Both the position numbers and the translations under genes were made by a program. A DNA stretch of 64,000 bases from contig NZ_FNLB01000006.1 of assembly GCF_900104145.1 (NCBI RefSeq), forward strand, positions 3,325,001 through 3,389,000, written 5' to 3'. Positions 17,224-25,469 of the stretch are shown one piece after another. A model generated the notes under the pieces. It was not told where the DNA came from, did not search any database, and saw only the letters and a program-made list of their open reading frames with translations. This DNA is from Pseudovibrio sp. Tun.PSC04-5.I4 (GTDB taxonomy: Bacteria > Pseudomonadota > Alphaproteobacteria > Rhizobiales > Stappiaceae). The first letter of the stretch is position 1. Each line of letters starts with the position of its first letter.

Positions 17224-17294
17224 CAAACAAATATGACGTTAAATGACATATATGTCCATAAACAGAGTGCATAGACATTTTGAAGGAAAGAATA

Positions 17295-17624
17295 ATGACT
17301 GACCAAGTGATTGAATTCGCACCGTTTCATCTCTCACCGGATTATAGTGAGAGCGACCTTCTTGCCGCTTCCAATCGGTTTCAGGAGGAGTTTCTGAATG
17401 GGTTTGAAGGGTTTGTGCGTCGTACCTTGGTAAAGCATGCAGATGGGGCTTATGCGGATATTGTGACATGGGCAAATGACGCGGCGAGCAAAGAAGCAGT
17501 TGCTTCTGCCGGCAATCATGAAGCAGGGCAGGCATACTTCTCTCTTCTCGATGTATCCAAGGAGCATGCTCCGCGCAAAGCAGGTACTATGGAGTTTTTC
17601 AGCGTGGTAGGCACTTATGGATGA
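17295..17624 (+). CDS. ABM-like dimeric alpha/beta-barrel protein
   Basis: A 109-residue protein with a GAAGGAAAG ribosome site. The pattern of a short strand (IEFAPFHLSP), helix with EEFLNGFEGFVRRTLVKH, strand ADIVTWANDAASKEAV and a closing FFSVVGTY fits the antibiotic-biosynthesis-monooxygenase (ABM) ferredoxin-like fold, which dimerises. It overlaps the alkC start as ATGGATGA, so the two are translationally coupled. The substrate is unknown; the linkage to DNA alkylation repair hints at handling a reactive small molecule. Confidence 0.6.
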   Translation: MTDQVIEFAPFHLSPDYSESDLLAASNRFQEEFLNGFEGFVRRTLVKHADGAYADIVTWANDAASKEAVASAGNHEAGQAYFSLLDVSKEHAPRKAGTMEFFSVVGTYG

Positions 17625-18765
17625 GCCGTTCAAAGAGGTCTTTAATAGACCTGCGCTTGAGCGGATGGCGGTTGCATTAGCAACCGCTTATCCCCGTTTT
17701 GAGGCAGTAAGATTTTTGGATCTTGCCAGTGCGGGGCTTTCTGATCTTGAGCTGAAAGAGCGCTCGCTTCACATCAGTAAAGCGCTCAAGGAAACGCTGC
17801 CCTCTGCCTTTCCTGAAGTGGTTGAGATTATGCTCTCTTCGTTGGGCGGTGCCTATCCAGTTGATGGTGAGATAGATGAGCGGAATGAAGTTGGTCTTAG
17901 CGGCTTTATAGTTATGCCCTTCACTGATTATGTGATGTTGCATGGGCTGGAGCATTTCGATCTCTCATTAGCTGCCCTTAAAAACATGACCAGTCGCTTC
18001 TCTGGTGAGTTTGCGATTCGTGCCTTTCTTGAGGGGAATCGAGACCGAACGCTGGAGTTGCTTTCTGAGTGGTGCGACCATGAGGATAAGCATGTCCGCC
18101 GGTTGGTATCAGAAGGGAGCCGTCCACGATTGCCATGGGCGCCGCAGTTGAAGCAGTTTATGGCTGATCCTTCGTATACTCTGCCGTTTCTTGAGCGTTT
18201 GAAGGATGACCCTTCCGAGTATGTCCGGCGGTCTGTTGCAAACCATCTGAACGATATTTCCAAGGATCACCCGGATGTTGTGGCAGATGTCTGCGCAAAA
18301 TGGCTGGAGGGTGCATCTAAGGAACGGGTGAAGCTGGTTCGTCATGCTCTGCGCAGCAACATCAAGGCGGCACATCAACCTACGCTGAAGGCGCTTGGTT
18401 ATGACTGTGAGGGGATAAGTGTTGCACGCCCATGGGTACAAAGTGAGCCTTTGATTTATGGCGGGGCTCTCAGGTTCGGGATTGAGTTGGTCAATGACAC
18501 TGCTGCGTCTCGTGACTACATGCTCGACTTCATTATCTACCATCAGAAGGCGAACGGGAAATTGGCACCTAAGGTATTCAAATGGCGGAAGGGAAAGCTT
18601 GAAGCGGGGCAGATGCTACGAGTTGATGGGAAACACAGCATTCGGCCAATAACCACACGCAAGTATTACGCTGGTGAACACAAAGTCTGCGCGCTTCTCA
18701 ATGGTGTTGAACATCCGATGGGAGACTTTGAACTTGTGATGGAGACTGAAGAGCTGGCCTTGTGA
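17617..18765 (+). CDS. alkC: AlkC-type DNA alkylation repair glycosylase
   Basis: A 382-residue HEAT-like-repeat DNA glycosylase. It opens MDEPFKEVFNRPALERMAVA with HISKALKETLP, then runs of alpha-helical repeats including WCDHEDKHVRRLVSEGSRPR and LKDDPSEYVRRSVANHLNDI (about residues 140-230). The C-terminal 100 residues (from VARPWVQSEPLIYG) look like the immunoglobulin-like domain that marks the AlkC subfamily. Such enzymes excise 3-methyladenine and related lesions. It is coupled to the ABM-like gene and faces the convergent Crp/Fnr gene. Assignment to AlkC rather than AlkD rests on the length and this last domain. Confidence 0.85.
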   Translation: MDEPFKEVFNRPALERMAVALATAYPRFEAVRFLDLASAGLSDLELKERSLHISKALKETLPSAFPEVVEIMLSSLGGAYPVDGEIDERNEVGLSGFIVMPFTDYVMLHGLEHFDLSLAALKNMTSRFSGEFAIRAFLEGNRDRTLELLSEWCDHEDKHVRRLVSEGSRPRLPWAPQLKQFMADPSYTLPFLERLKDDPSEYVRRSVANHLNDISKDHPDVVADVCAKWLEGASKERVKLVRHALRSNIKAAHQPTLKALGYDCEGISVARPWVQSEPLIYGGALRFGIELVNDTAASRDYMLDFIIYHQKANGKLAPKVFKWRKGKLEAGQMLRVDGKHSIRPITTRKYYAGEHKVCALLNGVEHPMGDFELVMETEELAL

Positions 18766-18772
18766 CCAGCTC
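18751..18772. terminator. Hairpin overlapping the alkC stop
   Basis: GAGCTGG and CCAGCTC pair across the alkC stop codon, upstream of the convergent Crp/Fnr gene end. No T-run follows. Confidence 0.3.
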
Positions 18773-18794
18773 GTAACCCTTTGAGAAATATGTC

Positions 18795-19562
18795 TTAGCG
18801 GTGATTGGAAAGTCGTGGACGTGCGCCGTTTGCGATCTTTCGCAGTCCCTTGAAATCCAGGATTCCGATTTTGTGTTTGCCGATGAGCTTAATGGCTTTC
18901 TCTTTTTCCAGCGCCTTCAAGACACGACTAACGGTTTCGGCACGGAGACCGAGATAGTCGGCGATTGACTGTCTGGAGATTGGAAGCGCGAACTCTTCAA
19001 CAAATGTCGGAATACTCATGCGATTGCGCAGCTCGAAAATGAATGAGGCCATCCGCTCTGTTGGTGTTTTCTTACCAAGGTCTGAGGAATGGTCAAATTG
19101 CTGGTGCATGATATCGGTAGACCGACGCCAATAGATGCGGCGCAGGTTGGAATCCAACATGAGCAACTCTTCAAAAACGTTGCGTGGAACGAGTTTGACA
19201 GAAGCGGGCGCCAAAGCAACGACTTCACCAGATGCGTGGCGGTCTGCTCTGTTCATGTCCAGATACTCACCCGGAAAGCGCAATGTCAGCAAAGACCGGC
19301 GTCCGTCGCTCAAATGGCTCTCTACAGCGATCACACCAGTGAGAACAGCAAACACGATAGGCTCTGAAAAATCCTCAGGTGCGAACTGATCGCCTTCGTC
19401 TAAATCAATGATGCGGGCTGCGCGTAATTCTGCCTTGTCAAAATGCAATTGCATAGGGCGGCAGATACACTCTTCGCCCCGAAAGCCGCAGGTTTTCTGA
19501 ACACATTCAAAAGAGATATTGTCGAGAGTTGACTCAATCTTTGGAGGGGTCGTCCCCGTCAT
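18795..19562 (-). CDS. Crp/Fnr-family regulator with N-terminal four-cysteine cluster
   Basis: A 255-residue protein. A cyclic-nucleotide-like domain covers about residues 45-145, and the C-terminal winged helix (LPISRQSIADYLGLRAETVSRVLK) carries the E-x2-S-R recognition pattern of FNR. The N-terminus has C20, C25, C32 and C34; E. coli FNR uses C20, C23, C29 and an internal Cys, and there is no further Cys here, so a differently arranged Fe-S cluster is possible. It is divergent from the peroxidase-Rieske-molybdopterin operon, and FNR boxes lie between them. I infer an oxygen or redox sensor that activates that operon. Confidence 0.88.
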   Translation of the reverse strand: MTGTTPPKIESTLDNISFECVQKTCGFRGEECICRPMQLHFDKAELRAARIIDLDEGDQFAPEDFSEPIVFAVLTGVIAVESHLSDGRRSLLTLRFPGEYLDMNRADRHASGEVVALAPASVKLVPRNVFEELLMLDSNLRRIYWRRSTDIMHQQFDHSSDLGKKTPTERMASFIFELRNRMSIPTFVEEFALPISRQSIADYLGLRAETVSRVLKALEKEKAIKLIGKHKIGILDFKGLRKIANGARPRLSNHR

Positions 19563-19620
19563 GCGTTAAGCTCCCCGCTTAATTACGTGAATTGGCGTAA
19601 GGTCCCGCCCGGTAATAGAC

Positions 19621-19636
19621 ATTGATTTAAATCAAT
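19621..19636. promoter_or_regulatory. Perfect FNR-type box
   Basis: TTGAT-TTAA-ATCAA, extended to a 16-base perfect palindrome, matches the FNR consensus TTGATN4ATCAA exactly. It is 59 bases before the Crp/Fnr gene and about 200 bases before the first peroxidase ATG, so it may serve autoregulation or upstream activation. Confidence 0.8.
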
Positions 19637-19720
19637 ATTCCAAAGATTAGTTTTATTCAACATTTTGTTACTGGATGACTTGTGAAAAATATCATTCCTT
19701 AGAACCCTTATACCCAAACC

Positions 19721-19734
19721 GTGATTGCAATCAA
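19721..19734 (+). promoter_or_regulatory. Near-perfect FNR-type box before the Idr-like operon
   Basis: GTGAT-TGCA-ATCAA differs from the FNR consensus at one base. A TATGCA hexamer begins about 25 bases past its centre, a spacing close to class II FNR activation, and the first structural gene starts at 19837. This is the likeliest activating site for the operon. Confidence 0.7.
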
Positions 19735-19836
19735 TGAATGCCTCCCAAGGGCTATGCATTAGTGCTCATTATTCGGGGTTAGGTCTCGCTTGATAATGAG
19801 TCAGGTTTGAACCAACCTAGCAAACTGGGGGTAATA

Positions 19837-20910
19837 ATGCGCCTTCTCGTCGGTATGTCGATTGCTTTAATGACGAGCACTACGGCATTCGCAACAGAAT
19901 TAGGGCCTGTTGCAAAAATTGAGCAGAATTCTGCTCTCGTTGAACTGGGAAAACGTCTATTTTATGATAGCCGTTTGTCTGGTGATACAAACCTTAGCTG
20001 TTCCACTTGTCACGACCCAGCGATGGGTTTCACTGATGGTGAAAAGCTTTCAACTGCATATTCTGGTTCAGAGGGTTTCCGCAATACGCCAACACTGGCG
20101 AACGTCGGACACCGGGCAGCCTGGATGCATGATGGTCGTTTGGGTACAAACCTGAATGATGTGTCTCGTGGTATGATCACTGAGACTTACATCATGAACA
20201 TGGATATGCGTGTAATGCAGGAACGCCTGAAACAGGATCCTGTTTACGTTGAAATGTTTGAAGTAGCGGGTAAGGGCGTACCATCAAATGGTGGTGCGCG
20301 CGGTGCTTTGGAAGCGTTCTTGAAGTCTATTACTTCAACCGGGTCTGCTTTCGATAAGGGTGAATTGAGCGTCTCTGAAAAACGAGGGTACGAGCTCTTC
20401 ACCGGTAAAGCCGGGTGTTCTTCCTGTCACTCTGGTAATCGCTTCACAGATGATCAGCCATATAATATCGGTGTTCCAAATAACCCTGATATCTGGTCTG
20501 ATCCGATGCGCCATCAGACTTATATAACCTACGCGAAATTCATGGGTGTAAACAACTACATGAACTTGCGTGAAGATCAGGGTGCGTTCATCCGGGATCA
20601 TAAAGAAGAGAACAAGCGTTCCTTCATGACCCCTACTCTTCGTGAGCTGATCTACACCGCGCCTTACATGCACAATGGCATGCTGGCCACCCTTGAAGAT
20701 GTCGTTGACTTCTACAATCGGGGCGGTGGTGAAGACGCCAACAAAGATGCACGCATTAAGCCTCTCGCTCTTAAAAATGACGAGAAAGCTGATCTGGTTG
20801 CATTCTTAAAGTCACTGTCAGGCGACAGCTTTGATACTCCTGAATATGTTTGGACAGCCGACGATTACTCTTATGAGTTGATCGAAGACTGGAAAAACAA
20901 GAAGAATTAG
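19837..20910 (+). CDS. idrP1: Di-heme cytochrome c peroxidase, IdrP1-like
   Basis: A 357-residue exported di-heme peroxidase. MRLLVGMSIALMTSTTAFA is a Sec signal. Haem c sites are C55-S-T-C58-H59 and C194-S-S-C197-H198, in the spacing of the CcpA/MauG family, and APYMHNGML is the family's distal motif. The ATG at 19837 has a G-rich site; a TTG at 19807 would add ten residues before the signal. It is the first gene of the operon. In Idr systems two such peroxidases accompany the reductase and are thought to remove hydrogen peroxide or other reactive by-products in the periplasm. The P1/P2 naming here is by order only. Confidence 0.85.
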   Translation: MRLLVGMSIALMTSTTAFATELGPVAKIEQNSALVELGKRLFYDSRLSGDTNLSCSTCHDPAMGFTDGEKLSTAYSGSEGFRNTPTLANVGHRAAWMHDGRLGTNLNDVSRGMITETYIMNMDMRVMQERLKQDPVYVEMFEVAGKGVPSNGGARGALEAFLKSITSTGSAFDKGELSVSEKRGYELFTGKAGCSSCHSGNRFTDDQPYNIGVPNNPDIWSDPMRHQTYITYAKFMGVNNYMNLREDQGAFIRDHKEENKRSFMTPTLRELIYTAPYMHNGMLATLEDVVDFYNRGGGEDANKDARIKPLALKNDEKADLVAFLKSLSGDSFDTPEYVWTADDYSYELIEDWKNKKN

Positions 20911-20919
20911 GGGGCTGCT

Positions 20920-22062
20920 ATGATTAATTCTATTGTTAAGACAGTTCGCACAGTCACCCTTGCAGGCGTTTCGATTGCCGTGATGACTGCAGCAGCAACT
21001 GCTACTGAACGTCCTACGGATCTGGCACCATTAGGTGATCCTCCGATCCCTGCAGATAACCCAATGTCCGCTGAAAAGACGGAACTTGGCAAACTGTTGT
21101 TCTTTGATCCACGTCTGTCCGGTAACGGCGCAATGCCATGCTCTGCATGTCACCTGCCTGAAACTGGTTGGGATTTCCCAGACAAGATCTCTCTGGGCTA
21201 CCCGGGCACAACACACTGGCGTAACTCACCAACCATCATGAACACTGCTTACTACGGTAACTTGTTCTGGACTGGTGTTTCCAAGTCTTTGGAAGCTGAA
21301 GCCCGCACCGCTGCTCGTGGTGGTGTTGCTGGTAATGGTGAAGACGATATGATGGAAACGCGTCTTGCGTTTGTTCCTGAATACCGTGAACGCTTTAAAG
21401 ATGTGTTTGGCACCGAGTATCCACGTATTCGTGATGCCTACATGGCGATTGCTGCGTTTGAGCGTACGATCATTCAGAAAGACACTCCGTTCGACAACTA
21501 CATGCGCGGCGATGATGATGCACTGAGTGCAGAGCAGAAGCGCGGTATGGAGCTGTTCACCGGTAAGGCTGAATGTTCTACCTGTCACAGTGGTGCGCTT
21601 GTTTCTAATCAGAAGTACTACAATCTGGGCGTTCCGGCGTACGATGGTTGGGAAACTGACGAAATTGCACAAATCTCATTCCGCTTTGAGCTGTACGCAA
21701 AAGGCTCGACGGAAGAGAATTATCGCAAGTGGAAGGATGATCCGGGCCTTTACTTCGTAACGAAGGAAAAAGCTGACCTCGGTAAGTTCCGTGTGCCATC
21801 TCTGCGCTACACCAAGTACACCGCTCCTTACATGCACAACGGCATGCTGGAAACTCTGGAAGATGTAGTTGAATTCTACAATCAGGGTGGTGGCACTAAC
21901 GAGTTCTCTAAAAACAAATCCAAACTGCTTAAGCCTCTCAACCTGAATGAGAAGGAAAAGGCTGATCTGGTCGCGTTTGTTGAGAGCTTCTCTGGTGAGC
22001 GATTTGTAATGGAAGTGCCTGATATTCCTGAATATGAGCCGCTTCCGGTTGAAACGAATTAA
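20920..22062 (+). CDS. idrP2: Di-heme cytochrome c peroxidase, IdrP2-like
   Basis: A 380-residue paralogue of the preceding gene, nine bases downstream with GGGGG ahead of its ATG. The N-terminal signal ends near TAAATATERP. Haem sites are C74-S-A-C77-H78 and C219-S-T-C222-H223, followed by YTAPYMHNGMLETLEDVVEF. Compared with the first copy it has a longer central part and a C-terminal extension rich in Pro and Glu. It is a periplasmic peroxidase, assigned to the Idr context by its place next to the Rieske and molybdopterin genes. A stand-alone role in peroxide defence is the alternative. Confidence 0.85.
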   Translation: MINSIVKTVRTVTLAGVSIAVMTAAATATERPTDLAPLGDPPIPADNPMSAEKTELGKLLFFDPRLSGNGAMPCSACHLPETGWDFPDKISLGYPGTTHWRNSPTIMNTAYYGNLFWTGVSKSLEAEARTAARGGVAGNGEDDMMETRLAFVPEYRERFKDVFGTEYPRIRDAYMAIAAFERTIIQKDTPFDNYMRGDDDALSAEQKRGMELFTGKAECSTCHSGALVSNQKYYNLGVPAYDGWETDEIAQISFRFELYAKGSTEENYRKWKDDPGLYFVTKEKADLGKFRVPSLRYTKYTAPYMHNGMLETLEDVVEFYNQGGGTNEFSKNKSKLLKPLNLNEKEKADLVAFVESFSGERFVMEVPDIPEYEPLPVETN

Positions 22063-22074
22063 GAGGAGATGGAG

Positions 22075-22671
22075 ATGACACATCAACCGAAGTCCGTCTC
22101 TCCTGAGATGATTGAGGTCGTTAACGGCCCTGAGGAAATTGCTAAGACTGGCAAGCGTTGTGTAATGACACGCCGTCAGTTCCTGCTGACCTCCGGTATC
22201 TCAACCTTTACGGTTATGGTGGCTCTTAAGTCTGGTCCTTCGTCTGCGAAGGTGCCAGCAATGGTCTCCACCTATGAGCGTAAGTTCATTTGTAAGCTTT
22301 CAGAATTGAAAGTCGATGAGCCGCTCGACTTCACCTATCCGGATGAAGGCGCTTACGCCGAATCTATGATTGTGAAGCTGGGTAAAGAAGCTGGTGGTGG
22401 CATTGGTGCAGACAAGGACATTGTAGCGTTTAACTACACTTGTACGCACCAGGGCGGCCCGCTTCAGGGTACATATCAAAAAAGCGATAAAGCGCTGGGC
22501 CCTTGCCCCTTGCATTTGACCACTTTTGATCTGACCCGTCACGGCATCTTCATTTCTGGTCAAGCTTACCAGAGTCTGCCACAGGTCCTGCTCGAAGTTG
22601 ACGGTGACGATGTTTACGCCGTTGGCATGTTTGGTCTGATTTATGGCCGCTACGACAATCTCAAGGGCTGA
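22075..22671 (+). CDS. idrB: Tat-exported Rieske subunit, IdrB/AioB-like
   Basis: A 198-residue protein. The twin-arginine motif TRRQFLL (residues 32-38) is followed by a hydrophobic stretch, and the [2Fe-2S] Rieske ligands are C123-T-H125 and C144-P-L-H147. The ATG at 22075 is preferred because GAGGAG is then correctly spaced; the ATG at 22069 is too close. Its size and position before the molybdopterin subunit match the small subunit of AioA-family enzymes. It would fold with its partner and carry both across the membrane by the Tat route, passing electrons between the active site and a cytochrome. Confidence 0.87.
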   Translation: MTHQPKSVSPEMIEVVNGPEEIAKTGKRCVMTRRQFLLTSGISTFTVMVALKSGPSSAKVPAMVSTYERKFICKLSELKVDEPLDFTYPDEGAYAESMIVKLGKEAGGGIGADKDIVAFNYTCTHQGGPLQGTYQKSDKALGPCPLHLTTFDLTRHGIFISGQAYQSLPQVLLEVDGDDVYAVGMFGLIYGRYDNLKG

Positions 22672-22685
22672 GGAGGGGAAATACC

Positions 22686-25361
22686 ATGTCAACTCCCTAC
22701 TATATTCCCGATACAAACATCCCTCTGCCACCGGTAGATGCTGATGTTTTGACTACGGCTTGCGATTATTGCATCGTGGCTTGTGGTTACAAGATCTACC
22801 GCTGGCCTGTTAAGGCTGGTAAAGTTGGTGGCCCTAAAGCTGAAGAAAATGCTTTCGGTGCTGACTTCCCGGTTGATCCGTTGGGTGCGTGGGTTGCTCC
22901 TAACCAGTACAATATTGTGCTGCACAAGGGCGAACCACACCACGTCATTATCATTCCTGATAAGGACACCAAACACGTCAACGTCAATGGTAACTCCTCC
23001 ATTCGTGGTGGTGCACTGGCGAAGAAGGTTTACAACCCTCAGACACCTACTCGGGACCGTCTGAAGTCGCCAATGATCCGTATGTTCGGCACTTTGATGC
23101 CTGTCACATGGGATCTTGCACTGGAAGTTGCTGCTGAAGTTGGTAAGTACACCATCAAAAAGCATGGCGAGAATGCCTTCTGTGTGAAGACTTTCTCCTA
23201 CGGCTACATGGAGAACACCTACGCGATCTCCAAGTACGCGCTGCGTTCTGTTAACACCGCAAACTTCACGTTCCACGACACGCCGTCTGATGTAACATCT
23301 ACACCGGGCTTCCGTGATGCAGGTTTCGATAACTTCGGTCCATCCTATCAGGATTGGAAAGATGCCGAGACACTGCTGATTTGTGGTACTGATCCATACG
23401 AGTCCAAAACCATTCTGTTTACTGACTGGATCATGCCAGCCATTCAGAACGGTCAGAAGGCTATCTTCATGATCCCGCGCCGGACTGCTGGTGTGGCTTA
23501 TGCAGAGAAGAATGGTGGTTTGTGGCTCGACATCCAGCCTGGTACTGACCTTCTCGTTGTGAATGCGATTGCTCGTGTGATCGTTGAAAACGGTTGGCAG
23601 GATGCTGAATGGATTCGTGACTGGGTCAACAACAAGTGGGAAAGCTCCTCAGGCTTCGGTCAGGGTACGCGTAACACTCCTTGGCAGTGGCGTACGACTT
23701 GGGGCAAATTCCAGACCAATGGCTTTGATGACTTCGTCAAATGGCTGATGGCTCAGGATGAGTTTGAACCAACTGCTGCCGCTGAAACTGCACAGATCGA
23801 TGTAGAGAAGATCTACAAGGCTGCTGAGTGGATGGCTAAACCTCGTGAAGATGGGTCTCGTCCTAAGACATCCATCATGATCGAGAAAGGCTTCTACTGG
23901 TCCAACAACACGGGTAACACCAATGCGATTTCTTCGCTTGGTATTATCAGTGGCTGTGGCGGTCGCCCAGGTCAGGTTATTGGCCGTGCAGGTGGTCACC
24001 AACGTGGTGGCTTGAAGGGTGGTTCATACCCACGCAACAAGTCTCCTGAGAAGCTTCCAGGTCGTCGTCGTCGCGCTATGGATACCGACCGGTATCTGAT
24101 GAGTGGTCACACCCGCTTTGCGCACGTGATTGGGACTACATGGATTCAAGCCATGTGTGGTTCCCAGTCTCTGGCTGCTAAATTCGAAGAACTGACTGTG
24201 CAAAATCCGCATCAGATCCGTTCTTACGACAAGCAGACTATCATCGACACACTGAAAGCTCGCGTTGACAGTGGTGGTATGGTTGTCGTGAACCAGGATA
24301 TCTACCTTGTAGATCCGATTGGTGCACGCTACGCAGACATCGTCTTCCCAGCTTCTGGTTGGGGTGAAGAGGACTTCACCCGTGCAAACGGTGAGCGCCG
24401 CCTGCGCCTGTATCCAAAATTCTACGATGCTCCGGGTGAGGCTAAGCCTGACTGGTGGATCGTTGCAAATCTTGCGAAGAAAATGGGCTTCAAAGGGTAC
24501 GATTGGAAAAATTCCAATGAAGTACTCGAAGAAGCTGCTCGCTTCTCTCGTGGTAGCCGTAAAGACTTCTTCATGGTCAAGGTTGCTGCGCAGAAAGAGG
24601 GCAAAACTCTTCACCAGAAGTTTGCTGAATTTGGAACCGACGGTATTCAGGGCCCGGTTGTTATGTTGGAAGATGGAACCCTTGAGGGAACCAAGCGCCT
24701 GCACGACACCACTCGTGAACTGCCTGAAACAGGTCCAGACGGATACAACCGCTTTAACAAAAAGCTCACTCACTTTAATTCCCAAACGGGTAAGTGTAAC
24801 ATCCAGAAAAGCCCTTGGAGCTTGTTCTCCGATTACTGGGCATGGATGAAGCCGAAAGAGGACGAGCTTTGGGTTACTGCCGGTCGTATTAACGAACGTT
24901 GGCAGTCTGGTTATGATGACCGTCGTCGTCCATACATCGTACAGCGCTGGCCTGAAAACTGGGTAGAAATCCACCCGGAAGATGCAGCTGAGCGCGGTAT
25001 TGAAAGCGGTGACTACGTGATGCTCTACTCTGACCGTATTCCGGTTCAGACAGACACCACTGTTGGCGTGGAAGGTGATGACTTTACCTTTACCAAGCTG
25101 ATGGAAGCTGGCCATATTGACATGACTGAAGCAGCAGTTACGGCGGTAGCAATTGTTACCCCTGCGCTGAAGAAGGGCATGCTCTACATGGACTTCTTGC
25201 ATACTGCTCAGCCAGCGAACGCGCTTTCTGGACGTGTGGTTGATTGGATCAGCGGAAACTATAACTACAAGATGGGCGTTGGCCGGGTCAAAAAGATCGG
25301 GACATCCCCATACAAGAATAGCTTCCGCTCTATGTCTTTCGCACGACGCGATATTGCATAG
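22686..25361 (+). CDS. idrA: AioA-family molybdopterin oxidoreductase, probable iodate reductase catalytic subunit
   Basis: An 891-residue DMSO-reductase-superfamily protein. C26-x2-C29-x3-C33 plus a Ser in NGNSSIRGG (S104/S105) instead of a fourth Cys is the [3Fe-4S] arrangement of arsenite oxidase large subunits. R434 and H438 in GRAGGHQRGG match AioA active-site Arg and His, and H197 matches another, but the position of the arsenite-binding Glu is S205. It has no signal of its own and would be exported with the Rieske partner. Linkage to two di-heme peroxidases, absence of aioXSR genes and the Glu change favour iodate reductase (IdrA) over AioA. The iodate function is inference; the family is certain. 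Confidence 0.85.
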   Translation: MSTPYYIPDTNIPLPPVDADVLTTACDYCIVACGYKIYRWPVKAGKVGGPKAEENAFGADFPVDPLGAWVAPNQYNIVLHKGEPHHVIIIPDKDTKHVNVNGNSSIRGGALAKKVYNPQTPTRDRLKSPMIRMFGTLMPVTWDLALEVAAEVGKYTIKKHGENAFCVKTFSYGYMENTYAISKYALRSVNTANFTFHDTPSDVTSTPGFRDAGFDNFGPSYQDWKDAETLLICGTDPYESKTILFTDWIMPAIQNGQKAIFMIPRRTAGVAYAEKNGGLWLDIQPGTDLLVVNAIARVIVENGWQDAEWIRDWVNNKWESSSGFGQGTRNTPWQWRTTWGKFQTNGFDDFVKWLMAQDEFEPTAAAETAQIDVEKIYKAAEWMAKPREDGSRPKTSIMIEKGFYWSNNTGNTNAISSLGIISGCGGRPGQVIGRAGGHQRGGLKGGSYPRNKSPEKLPGRRRRAMDTDRYLMSGHTRFAHVIGTTWIQAMCGSQSLAAKFEELTVQNPHQIRSYDKQTIIDTLKARVDSGGMVVVNQDIYLVDPIGARYADIVFPASGWGEEDFTRANGERRLRLYPKFYDAPGEAKPDWWIVANLAKKMGFKGYDWKNSNEVLEEAARFSRGSRKDFFMVKVAAQKEGKTLHQKFAEFGTDGIQGPVVMLEDGTLEGTKRLHDTTRELPETGPDGYNRFNKKLTHFNSQTGKCNIQKSPWSLFSDYWAWMKPKEDELWVTAGRINERWQSGYDDRRRPYIVQRWPENWVEIHPEDAAERGIESGDYVMLYSDRIPVQTDTTVGVEGDDFTFTKLMEAGHIDMTEAAVTAVAIVTPALKKGMLYMDFLHTAQPANALSGRVVDWISGNYNYKMGVGRVKKIGTSPYKNSFRSMSFARRDIA

Positions 25362-25370
25362 GAAATCTGG

Positions 25371-25395
25371 AACTGGCGGGATATTTCCGCCAGTT
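25371..25395 (+). terminator. Hairpin after idrA (possible attenuator)
   Basis: AACTGGCGG and CCGCCAGTT pair perfectly around a 7-base loop, ten bases past the idrA stop, followed by CTTCTTCCG rather than a T-run. With a second hairpin just after it, it may lower readthrough into the HEAT gene or protect the mRNA end. Confidence 0.5.
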
Positions 25396-25409
25396 CTTCT
25401 TCCGTTTGT

Positions 25410-25440
25410 GCAAAGGGGCTTGCCAAGCAGGCCCTTTTGC
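25410..25440 (+). other. Second hairpin between idrA and the HEAT gene
   Basis: GCAAAGGGGC pairs with GCCCTTTTGC (one mismatch) around a loop containing TTGCCAAGCAG. It ends 29 bases before the HEAT-gene ATG. Confidence 0.4.
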
Positions 25441-25469
25441 AGAAGTGGACTTGAGGAGAAAAGCCAATC

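Noticed and set aside
22686..25361. Arsenite oxidase (AioA) as the straightforward call
   Set aside because: Same family, but two di-heme peroxidases accompany it, no aioXSR genes are present, and the arsenite-binding Glu is Ser.
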